Assembly (NCBI RefSeq): GCF_017875835.1
Contig: NZ_JAGING010000001.1
Span: 2,790,001-2,854,000 of the forward strand
Origin: Psychrobacter sp. PL19
GTDB taxonomy: Bacteria > Pseudomonadota > Gammaproteobacteria > Pseudomonadales > Moraxellaceae
Length of the DNA: 64,000 bases
Direction of reading: 5' to 3'
Positions within the stretch are counted from its first letter, which is position 1. Each line of letters starts with the position of its first letter. The notes beneath the pieces were generated by a model. The model did no database searches. It was not told the origin of the DNA and saw only the letters and a program-made list of their open reading frames with translations. This document shows, piece after piece, positions 56,835 through 64,000 of the stretch. The position numbers and the translations under genes were made by a program.

Positions 56835-57434
56835 TTAATCCTGCGGCATTAATTTAAAGAAGTGTTGACGATAATGCTTGAGCTCACGGATAGAGTCACG
56901 AATATCATCTAGTGCTAAATGACTGCCACCCTTTTCAAAGTTTCTAAGGATATCGGGACGCCAGCGGAAGCACAGCTCTTTAATAGAAGACACATCAAGA
57001 TTGCGATAATGAAAGAACTTCTCTAACTCTGGCATTTGCCGCGCCATAAAGCGGCGATCTTGGCAAATAGAATTACCACACATCGGCGACTTCCCGCTAT
57101 CAACCCATTTGTTCAAAAACTTGATGGTTTCAGCTTCCGCTTCGGCCAGAGTTACGGTACTACGCCGTACACGATCAACCAAACCTGATTGACCATGCTG
57201 CTTGGTATTCCAGTCATCCATACCGTTTAACTTACGGTCGGATACCTTGATCGCAAACACTGGCCCTTCGGCTAGGACATTTAAATCTTCATCGGTCACC
57301 ACGGTGGCAATCTCAATAATCTCATCGTTCAGGGTGTCGAGTCCGGTCATTTCTAAATCAATCCATACCAGCCCTTTTTTACCTTGGTTCTTAATTCTAA
57401 TCTTGTTGGGGTGGTCGCTGGTACTGGTACTCAT
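56835..57434 (-). CDS. orn: Oligoribonuclease
   Basis: 199 residues; DEDDh exonuclease that degrades 2- to 5-nt RNA, including pGpG from c-di-GMP breakdown. Motifs: [10 protein letters not shown] (Asp, Glu), NSICQDRRF (Asp), and [13 protein letters not shown] (His, Asp). The ATG at 57434 has AGGA upstream; the frame runs to 57491 without support. A 17-residue Ser/Thr/Asn-rich stretch precedes the conserved start. It is divergent from rsgA, which often lies beside orn in gammaproteobacteria. Confidence 0.95.
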   Translation of the reverse strand: MSTSTSDHPNKIRIKNQGKKGLVWIDLEMTGLDTLNDEIIEIATVVTDEDLNVLAEGPVFAIKVSDRKLNGMDDWNTKQHGQSGLVDRVRRSTVTLAEAEAETIKFLNKWVDSGKSPMCGNSICQDRRFMARQMPELEKFFHYRNLDVSSIKELCFRWRPDILRNFEKGGSHLALDDIRDSIRELKHYRQHFFKLMPQD

Positions 57435-57668
57435 AAGGTGTCCTATAATTGATAACTTAATCAGTCGTTTTTCAAGCCAGGTTGCATTCATTAGGCTTTT
57501 AATGCGGTCTTAATACAGTCAATGGTCTAAAAAGTAGCCTGCCATAGGTCTCAGCATTGATCAAGACCAAAGCGTTACAAAACCACTGTCAGGCGCGTGC
57601 GCTTTAAGCTGTATGTTAGCAAATTTTCACGCTACACTTAGCAATATTTTTATAATAGGTCACCACCC

Positions 57669-58772
57669 ATGGCATTAATCCGGCAACGCAAACTGACCAA
57701 ACAGCAGATTCGTCGCATCGATAAACAACAGCTGTCCAATCAAGACAGCATTGACGACAGCTTAATGGATGGCGTAGTCATGGCGCATTATGGTAAGCAG
57801 TTAGAAGTACAGGTGACCAGCTTGCCCGCTTTTATAGCGGTGCAACCTGAGATTGCACCCGATGATCCTGAGCCATTTTGGCAAGCGTTGGCCTTAGGAG
57901 ATATTTGGCGCTGTCATGTGCGCACCAACCTACCGATGCTCGCAGCCGGCGATCAAGTACGCTGGAATGCCGATTCTAATACTGGCTTTGGCCGCATTGA
58001 GTCGGTAAAGCCGCGTACGTCTCTAGTATCGCGTCCTGACCGCTATCATAAGCTCAAGCCAGTAGCGGCTAATGTCGATATTCTAGCGATCGTTTTTGCA
58101 CCGCTGCCCGCGGCTGCGCCAAGCTTAATCGATCGTTATTTGGTGGTCTGCCACCATGCCGGTATCAAGCCGCTATTGGTGTTAAACAAAGCAGACTTAT
58201 TAGCAGAAAATGACGATGCCAATACCAATGAATTACTGACCCAGTATGCGGCGCTGGGTTATGAAAGCGTGCTGACCTCTGTTGATTGTCCTGAAAACGT
58301 CGCTGATAGTAACGACCAACAAGGTCTGAGTGAACTGAAACGTTATATCGATAACAAGTTAGTCATTTTCGCCGGTCAATCGGGAGTCGGAAAAAGCAGC
58401 TTAATCAATGCGCTACTGCCTGAGTCTGCACAAAGCGTCAATATTATCTCGGAGAACTCGCAGCTCGGTCAACACACCACCACTACCAGCCGGTTATTGC
58501 CCTTTAATCCGGATGACCTGACCCAAGGTGGCATCGTTGATACCCCCGGCATTCGCGAGTACGGTATTTGGCATTTGACCCCTGATGATATTATCTCCGG
58601 CTTTATTGAGCTGGCCCCGTTATCTGGTGACTGTCAGTTCCGTGATTGCCGCCACACTCATAACAGTAAAGGCTGCGCGTTATGGCAAGCGGTTGCTGAT
58701 GGCAAGGTGCTACAGCGCCGCGTTGAAAACCTCATCACTTTGCGGATCGAGGCCGATACTAAGCCCTACTAG
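57669..58772 (+). CDS. rsgA: Small ribosomal subunit biogenesis GTPase RsgA
   Basis: 367 residues; circularly permuted GTPase that helps 30S maturation. OB-fold N-terminus (about 30-115), G4 motif LVLNKADL, P-loop GQSGVGKSSL beginning at residue 236, G3 DTPGIREYG, and a C-terminal zinc finger CQFRDCRHTHNSKGC. The N-terminal 20 residues are basic (RQRKLTKQQIRRIDK). The orn-rsgA divergent pair is typical of related bacteria. Confidence 0.96.
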   Translation: MALIRQRKLTKQQIRRIDKQQLSNQDSIDDSLMDGVVMAHYGKQLEVQVTSLPAFIAVQPEIAPDDPEPFWQALALGDIWRCHVRTNLPMLAAGDQVRWNADSNTGFGRIESVKPRTSLVSRPDRYHKLKPVAANVDILAIVFAPLPAAAPSLIDRYLVVCHHAGIKPLLVLNKADLLAENDDANTNELLTQYAALGYESVLTSVDCPENVADSNDQQGLSELKRYIDNKLVIFAGQSGVGKSSLINALLPESAQSVNIISENSQLGQHTTTTSRLLPFNPDDLTQGGIVDTPGIREYGIWHLTPDDIISGFIELAPLSGDCQFRDCRHTHNSKGCALWQAVADGKVLQRRVENLITLRIEADTKPY

Positions 58773-58780
58773 CCCAAGAG

Positions 58781-58829
58781 TTAGAATACCTTAAAAACGC
58801 GACGGTACCGCTGGTATAAGCTTTTTGCC
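58781..58829 (-). repeat. Fragment of family-1 MITE-like element
   Basis: About 49 bp matching one end of the element in reverse orientation (TTAGAATACC to GCTTTTTGCCT), nine bases after the rsgA stop; the rest of the element is missing. Confidence 0.75.
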
Positions 58830-58961
58830 TCAGCGATCAAATACAGTCGGTGGTTATCGCACGTTTACTATAGAGGACCTAATCGGTATAATAGCGCCTT
58901 GTTCGGTATCATTGGGCTGTATTCGCAGCTCAATAGAACGCTTATTTTTTGGAGGTATGGT

Positions 58962-59417
58962 TTGGATCGTGCGCTTGGATTTGTGGGCAACCACCCGTTT
59001 TTATTTGGCCTTTTAGCAGTACTTGCCGTACTGTTTTTTGCTATTGAAAACAAACGTAGCGGCAAAAAAGTGTCGCCCAATACACTAGGCATGATGGTCA
59101 ACTCCCAAAATGCGCAACTTATCGATATTCGCCCTAAGAAGAAGTTTACGGCTGGCTATATCCAAGGCAGTCGCAATATTCCTTTCACCCAGCTGAAAGA
59201 AAGCCTAGAAGAAGTGCGTGCGATTGAGTCGCCAGTGATTATCATCTGCGATGTGGGCGTGCAAGCAGGTGCGGCGGTACAGATGATTGGCAAAGACAAT
59301 ATCTATCGTCTAGAAGGTGGGGTCGGTGGCTGGCAAGGTGCCGGTATGCCCTTGGTTGGCATCAAGGACGCCCAGACCAAAAATAAAGGCAAAGCGAAAC
59401 CAAGCTTACGTAAATAA
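58962..59417 (+). CDS. yibN: Membrane-anchored rhodanese-like protein (YibN type)
   Basis: 151 residues. One transmembrane helix at about 11-28 (FLFGLLAVLAVLFFAI), then a rhodanese domain with Cys96 in the loop CDVGVQAG and the closing EGGVGGWQGAGMP. It is of the YibN type, placed before grxC and secB as in E. coli; role uncertain, possibly in envelope or membrane-protein quality control. The start is a TTG at 58962 with a strong GGAGG six bases upstream; the nearby ATG at 58957 is out of frame. The frame also runs back to 58899 without support. Confidence 0.82.
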   Translation: MDRALGFVGNHPFLFGLLAVLAVLFFAIENKRSGKKVSPNTLGMMVNSQNAQLIDIRPKKKFTAGYIQGSRNIPFTQLKESLEEVRAIESPVIIICDVGVQAGAAVQMIGKDNIYRLEGGVGGWQGAGMPLVGIKDAQTKNKGKAKPSLRK

Positions 59418-59444
59418 CTGGCTTGTGTTATGGCTGATTAATTT

Positions 59445-59478
59445 AAAAAAGACACGACCTAATGGCGTGTCTTTTTTT
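59445..59478 (+). terminator. Terminator of the rhodanese gene
   Basis: AAAAAAGACACG / CGTGTCTTTTTTT with a 9-base loop, about 30 bases after the stop. Confidence 0.88.
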
Positions 59479-59718
59479 GTGGCGAGTCTCTTATCTTTGG
59501 CTTGTGTTACTTTTCGCAAGTTTAAGGGCTGCTGGCTTGAATTTGGCCCTCCCATCCCCACTTTGGTAATGAGCGCAATCGAATACAGGCTTGTAATTAA
59601 CTTGATTGCAGCCGACCAGATCGAATCTTATAATACTGTTTTCTATAGCACTATTTTCTATAACACTATTTTCTAAAATATGAATATCGCGTTACACACT
59701 ATAAATTAAGGATTTACT

Positions 59719-59982
59719 ATGACTGTATCTGTTAAAGTTTACACCACCCCTATTTGCCCTTACTGCTCAAACGCCAAACAACTATTAAAATCTAAAGGCG
59801 TTGAGTACGAAGAAATTGGTATGCATGACATGAGCAGCGACGAGCGCCGGGCGCTAATGCAAAAGACCAATAACTATCGTACCGTCCCACAAATTTTCGT
59901 TGGTGATACCTTCGTCGGTGGTTTTAGTGAGCTCAGTCAGTTTAACCAACAAGGTAAGCTTGATGAGCTACTAGCCGGTTAA
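59719..59982 (+). CDS. grxC: Glutaredoxin 3
   Basis: 87 residues, typical size. Active site CPYC (Cys13, Cys16) in TTPICPYCSNAK, cis-proline TVPQIFVGD and the C-terminal GGFSEL glutathione-binding turn. Cytoplasmic dithiol glutaredoxin that reduces disulfides with glutathione. AAGGA precedes the ATG. It stands between the rhodanese gene and secB, but each has its own intergenic gap. Confidence 0.95.
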   Translation: MTVSVKVYTTPICPYCSNAKQLLKSKGVEYEEIGMHDMSSDERRALMQKTNNYRTVPQIFVGDTFVGGFSELSQFNQQGKLDELLAG

Positions 59983-60127
59983 TCTGCTGGCGGGCTTTAC
60001 TGATTTGCCTTACTGGCTGATTTATCTTACTATTGATCATTGCCTCCGCTAGTTAGGTGGGCAATGACTGAGTGAGCAATCACCAGTAGATAAGATATTA
60101 ATAACAAAGCATTAAGATTAAGTGACC

Positions 60128-60163
60128 ATTAAGATTAGAATGATTAAGATTAGAATGATATTG
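60128..60163. repeat. Short direct repeats upstream of secB
   Basis: ATTAAGATTAG-like words occur three times (about 60128-60158), the last two as ATGATTAAGATTAGA; they lie 50 bases before the secB start. Confidence 0.6.
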
Positions 60164-60205
60164 TTATTTTGTCCGAACATTTGACCCACTATTATAGGAG
60201 TTATC

Positions 60206-60658
60206 ATGGCTGAAGAACAAGCACAACCACAACTGGCCCTAGAACGCATTTATGTAAAAGATATGTCACTTGAAGTGCCTGGCGCTGACGTGTTCACCAA
60301 AGAGTGGAATCCTGAGCTGGATATCAATTTATCAAGCAATGCAGATAAGCTAGACGATGACCATTATCAAGTGATTTTGACCGTGAGTGTCACTGCCAAA
60401 AATGCTGAAGAAGCCGCATTTATCGCAGAAGTACATCAAGCGGGTATCTTCTTATTAAAAGACATTCCAGAAGATCAAATCGGTCAGATCTTAGGTGCCT
60501 ACTGCCCTAACGTGTTGTTCCCTTATGCCCGTGAAGTGATTAGCGACATCGTCACTCGTGGTAGCTTCCCGCAGTTATTGTTAGCGCCCGTTAACTTTGA
60601 CCAAGCCTATGCCCAAAGCCAACAGCAAGCACAAATAGACGCTGAAGGTAATGCATAA
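60206..60658 (+). CDS. secB: Protein-export chaperone SecB
   Basis: 150 residues; tetrameric cytosolic chaperone that holds preproteins for SecA. The family core is clear: [29 protein letters not shown], and [32 protein letters not shown] in outline. AGGAG lies before the ATG. The rhodanese-grxC-secB order is conserved in gammaproteobacteria; gpsA, which commonly follows, is absent here. Confidence 0.97.
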   Translation: MAEEQAQPQLALERIYVKDMSLEVPGADVFTKEWNPELDINLSSNADKLDDDHYQVILTVSVTAKNAEEAAFIAEVHQAGIFLLKDIPEDQIGQILGAYCPNVLFPYAREVISDIVTRGSFPQLLLAPVNFDQAYAQSQQQAQIDAEGNA

Positions 60659-60713
60659 GCTCTAAGTTAGGCTTAGCAATATAATATAGAAGACCTAGTA
60701 ACAGAAATTTAGT

Positions 60714-60749
60714 GTAAAAAAGCCCTGCTGATTAGCAGGGCTTTTTTAC
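60714..60749. terminator. Bidirectional terminator between secB and adk
   Basis: Perfect 16-bp inverted repeat GTAAAAAAGCCCTGCT / AGCAGGGCTTTTTTAC with a 4-base loop. Confidence 0.93.
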
Positions 60750-60780
60750 ACTATCCAATAAAATCGTTGGCTACCAATGC

Positions 60781-61554
<774 letters not shown>

Positions 61555-61608
61555 TTAGTCTTGATGCGGTAAGTTACCATGACTTATCTGTTCACTGGCT
61601 ACTATTAA

Positions 61609-61633
61609 GCGCCGTAGAAAGCAACTACGGCGC
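61609..61633. other. 9-bp perfect hairpin upstream of adk
   Basis: GCGCCGTAG / CTACGGCGC with a 7-base loop. No T-run on either strand. Confidence 0.5.
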
Positions 61634-61689
61634 TGGTATATTAGGTAAATTATCAGAGGCTATGTGGCTATATAATGATGTTGTTATGA

Positions 61690-61719
61690 CGCTATAACAC
61701 TTAGAACTGGGTTATAGCG
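61690..61719. other. Second 9-bp perfect hairpin between ccmI and adk
   Basis: CGCTATAAC / GTTATAGCG with a 12-base loop, about 200 bases downstream of the ccmI stop and 245 upstream of adk. Confidence 0.45.
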
Positions 61720-61769
61720 CTTATTTGATCCGGCTTGCTGGCTTGCTAGGGTAGATCCAAGTTAGAAAA

Positions 61770-61885
61770 GACCCCCTGCTGCTGGTATGGATTTTTTGTA
61801 GCCTCTGTCACGCTTGCGAACAGCCAGCGAAAAAAATGCTACCCGTAGCAGGTTGCTATAAACCACGCTCTTTTGTTTTGCACAG
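61770..61885 (+). repeat. MITE-like element, family 2, copy J (partial ends)
   Basis: The core GCCTCTGTCACGCTTGCGAA is identical to copy I and is followed by CAGCCAGCG; the flanking arms CTGCTGGTATGG and CTCTTTTGTTTTG are recognisable, the outer ends are diverged, so the limits are approximate. Confidence 0.65.
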
Positions 61886-61918
61886 AGCGCGGAGCATAGA
61901 ACATAGCTTGCTTGTTAA

Positions 61919-63199
61919 TCAGGGCACTTGCTGATTAATAGTCACGTTGACTTGGTTTTGGTCCGGGCTGATCACCACTGGATTACCCGATAGATCTCCT
62001 GACTCGGCCAGTGCATTGCCACTATGGCTGATACGCGCCACTACCGCTAACTGAACTTGGTCAGCACGAGCCGCTTTTAACGTGCGCTCTGGCATCATCG
62101 CATCCAGATCGCTGAGACTGATATTGGCTTGACCTTGTTGGATAACGCTAATAGGCAAACGCTTGGCGGCAAAGGGTGGGCCACCTTTGACATCACGAAT
62201 CGCGACGAATAACACGTCATCACCTTTTACCAATGGCAATAAGCTGGCATTAATGGTTATGGTCACGTCGATACCAGCAGCCGCTTGCTGCTGTTGTACC
62301 GTGACATTAGCGCTCAGCTCGTCCAAACTTGCCAATGCCTGAGTATGATCGCCGGGCTTGGCCTCGATACTGGCACGCAAGCGGCGAATCCAGCCTTGGG
62401 CTTGTTGAAAGTTACTACCCCGTGCCTCGCCCATGGCCATTAGCATTTGTGCGCCTTCGTGCTCTGGGTTTTTGGCCAGTACGTCTTGTAGTACTCGGCG
62501 GCTAGTAGCATCTAGCTGGCCTTCATTAGTAAAAAAGCTAATCTGAGCATAGGTGGTGGCAATCTGTTCGTTATCAGGTGATAACCGATAGGCACGAGAC
62601 AAGGCTTCTAGCGCGGAATCTGTCGCTTCTAGCGATAAGAACAGCTCTGACAGCCGCATCCAACGATCGGGGTCACTCGCGTTACGGTGGACGTTGGTCT
62701 GCATCGCGGTAATCAGCTGACGGCTGTCTTCAATCGCCCACTCTGGCGGCTGATCAATCTTACCGGTTAATAGGTCATCAGCCACTTGACCGACCTTGTC
62801 TTCAGCAGCCCACAGATCAAACACCGGCGTGCGGTCACCAATCAATAAATAAGCCATCGCGGCTAATACTGGCACACCAATAGTAATGATTATGCGACTT
62901 TTAATACCAGGAACAACCATCGGCGCGATTTGGCGCTGGGCATCTAATAGCTGACGCTCAAGCTCGAGCTTTTGGTTTTGATAATGGCTGTCATCGATAG
63001 TACCGCTGTCTTTGTCGGTTTTGAGTTCTGCTAGTCGCTCACGAAATACCGCCACGTTGATGTCTAGCAGCTTATTGTCTAGTGGTTTTTCGGGGGCGCG
63101 GGCGGCACGCAACCACGGCATAATGACAATAACCGCCAGTAATAGAGCAATGAGTAAGCTTAAGGCAATAAATAAGCCAACAGTAGAGAATAGGGTCAT
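61919..63199 (-). CDS. ccmI: Cytochrome c maturation protein CcmI
   Basis: 426 residues. Two transmembrane segments (about 5-32 and 100-122) around a cytoplasmic coiled-coil loop with DINVAVFRERLAEL, then a periplasmic TPR region (about 150-300) that binds apocytochrome c, and a C-terminal beta domain (about 315-420). CcmI delivers apocytochrome to the CcmF/H heme ligation complex. The ATG overlaps the ccmH stop by four bases (ATGA) and has GAGGA upstream. Confidence 0.92.
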   Translation of the reverse strand: MTLFSTVGLFIALSLLIALLLAVIVIMPWLRAARAPEKPLDNKLLDINVAVFRERLAELKTDKDSGTIDDSHYQNQKLELERQLLDAQRQIAPMVVPGIKSRIIITIGVPVLAAMAYLLIGDRTPVFDLWAAEDKVGQVADDLLTGKIDQPPEWAIEDSRQLITAMQTNVHRNASDPDRWMRLSELFLSLEATDSALEALSRAYRLSPDNEQIATTYAQISFFTNEGQLDATSRRVLQDVLAKNPEHEGAQMLMAMGEARGSNFQQAQGWIRRLRASIEAKPGDHTQALASLDELSANVTVQQQQAAAGIDVTITINASLLPLVKGDDVLFVAIRDVKGGPPFAAKRLPISVIQQGQANISLSDLDAMMPERTLKAARADQVQLAVVARISHSGNALAESGDLSGNPVVISPDQNQVNVTINQQVP

Positions 63200-63789
63200 T
63201 TTTTGTCCTCGGTGCTTGTGATGTCAAGATCAGTGTTATCAGGGCGCGACAACAGACGATCAAGCTGGGCCTGCTCCGCAGATGTCAGGGCTTCGACAGC
63301 GCTATCAACCGTTACGCCATCTTGGCCACGGGCGCTAACTTGACGGCGTTTGCTCTGCCAAAACCAGCCAATAATGAGAAAGAGTAATAATAATGGTGGA
63401 AAGAACCAAAGTATCCAGGTCGATGGACGCACGGGTGGGTTGTAAGTGATAAAGTCACCATAGCGATCTTGCATGTAGTTCCGAATCTCTCCATCACTAC
63501 GACCATCTTTAATCAGGTCATAAGTTTTTTGTTTGAGATCTTGGGCGATCGGCGCATCAGAACCGGCCAAGTTTTGGTTTTGGCATTTTGGACAACGCAG
63601 CTCTTCGATCATGCCGCGATACTGGGCTTCTTGCTGAACGGAATCAAATTCATAGACGTTAATAGCCGCGTATGAGGTGATGCTCAGCACACATGCCAGC
63701 ATTAGGCCTAATAGCCTTGAAACTAATAGCCTCAAAACCGTGGCTGCAGTGGCTTTTGACTGTGGCGCTCTTGCTTGAACCGCTATCAT
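63196..63789 (-). CDS. ccmH: Cytochrome c-type biogenesis protein CcmH
   Basis: 197 residues. A signal sequence (about 20-45), the redox motif ELRCPKCQNQNLAGSDAP with both cysteines, and a transmembrane segment (WILWFFPPLLLLFLIIGWFW) followed by a short charged tail. CcmH reduces or holds the CXXCH cysteines of apocytochrome c for heme attachment. The ATG at 63789 is chosen for its GAGGAG at eight bases; a GTG at 63795 is in frame. The start overlaps the dsbE stop by four bases. Confidence 0.94.
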   Translation of the reverse strand: MIAVQARAPQSKATAATVLRLLVSRLLGLMLACVLSITSYAAINVYEFDSVQQEAQYRGMIEELRCPKCQNQNLAGSDAPIAQDLKQKTYDLIKDGRSDGEIRNYMQDRYGDFITYNPPVRPSTWILWFFPPLLLLFLIIGWFWQSKRRQVSARGQDGVTVDSAVEALTSAEQAQLDRLLSRPDNTDLDITSTEDKK

Positions 63790-64000
63790 TTGCACATCTC
63801 CTCAACCTGACTGGGATCAGGATCGCCGTTGTTCTTACTCGCTTCATTGAGCAGGCTCAAGCACGGGGTAATACGACTCTGCCAATTGGCTTCATTGATT
63901 TCACCAACAATATGCTGGCGAATGATACCTTTGCCATCGACAATGAAGGTCTCAGGCGCGCCGGTTAACCCTAGGTCTAAGGCAAACTGCCCAGACAAAT
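63786..64000 (-). CDS. dsbE: Thiol:disulfide interchange protein DsbE/CcmG (C-terminal part, cut by window)
   Basis: Only the last 70 or so residues are in the window; the gene continues beyond the right edge. The fragment GQFALDLGLTGAPETFIVDG with KGIIRQHIVGEI is the C-terminal thioredoxin fold with the cis-proline loop (GAPETF) that is characteristic of CcmG. It is the periplasmic reductase of cytochrome c maturation and the start of a coupled dsbE-ccmH-ccmI run with ATGA overlaps. Confidence 0.9.
   Translation of the reverse strand, partial: LSGQFALDLGLTGAPETFIVDGKGIIRQHIVGEINEANWQSRITPCLSLLNEASKNNGDPDPSQVEEMCK

Noticed and set aside
60029..60070. Terminator after grxC
   Set aside because: CATTGCC/GGCAATG pair at a distance but there is no T-run and the loop is long, so I did not list it.

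Overview
The window reads as a housekeeping stretch of a gammaproteobacterial chromosome, most likely Psychrobacter or a close Moraxellaceae relative (inference). Reasons are the block ndk-rlmN-pilF-rodZ-ispG-hisS-yfgM-bamB, type IV pilus regulators pilS/pilR, hisZ next to purA, a polyphosphate:AMP phosphotransferase, moderate GC content with AT-rich intergenic DNA, and many short tandem and dispersed repeats between genes. I see no prophage, transposase, CRISPR array or defence island. About 53 protein genes, two tRNAs and one 6S RNA can be supported.

Layout. 1-9.1 kb (minus): outer-membrane assembly (bamB), a YfgM-like translocon partner, hisS, ispG, rodZ, pilF, rlmN and ndk. 9.7-12.5 kb (minus): purA and hisZ. 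13.0-14.8 kb (plus): a DUF2237 protein and corA. 15.0-16.5 kb (minus): psiE and folD. 17.0-17.6 kb: a tRNA-Val/tRNA-Asp operon (minus) with a strong promoter and a long hairpin-rich leader. 17.7-25.3 kb: gpx, msrB, a DNA-binding-domain/alanine-aminotransferase fusion with its own operator array, a Pit phosphate transporter and a double-domain PPK2 enzyme. 25.7-30.2 kb (plus): an FFLEELY-like protein followed by ubiE-ubiJ-ubiB. 30.2-35.8 kb (minus): ruvB, ruvA, fba, an alanine-rich lipoprotein and pgk. 36.2-43.6 kb: a DksA-type zinc-finger protein, thiE, pbpG, a GacA-like regulator and pilS-pilR. 43.6-47.0 kb (minus): ctpA and gpmI. 47.26-47.45 kb (plus): 6S RNA. 47.8-54.8 kb: fxsA, ruvC, a META/DUF4377 lipoprotein, a glutathione transferase, a 1-Cys peroxiredoxin and glnS. 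55.3-60.7 kb: ppiB, lpxH, orn, rsgA, a membrane rhodanese, grxC and secB. 60.8-64 kb (minus): adk, then ccmI-ccmH-dsbE of cytochrome c maturation, the last cut by the window edge.

Working together: ubiE/J/B make ubiquinone; fba, pgk and gpmI belong to glycolysis/gluconeogenesis; ruvA, ruvB and ruvC form the full Holliday-junction machinery, with ruvC about 17 kb away; Pit, PsiE and the PPK2 enzyme concern phosphate; Gpx, MsrB, peroxiredoxin, GST and glutaredoxin handle oxidants; PilF, PilS and PilR serve type IV pili.

The least ordinary features are the XRE-AlaA fusion whose promoter lies inside an array of CTTGCATT half-sites, two families of MITE-like elements (one copy splits ruvA from ruvB and supplies a false upstream start for ruvB), the 32-bp repeated hairpins in the tRNA leader, an unusually long disordered N-terminus on UbiE, and a 6S RNA that overlaps a misleading open frame.
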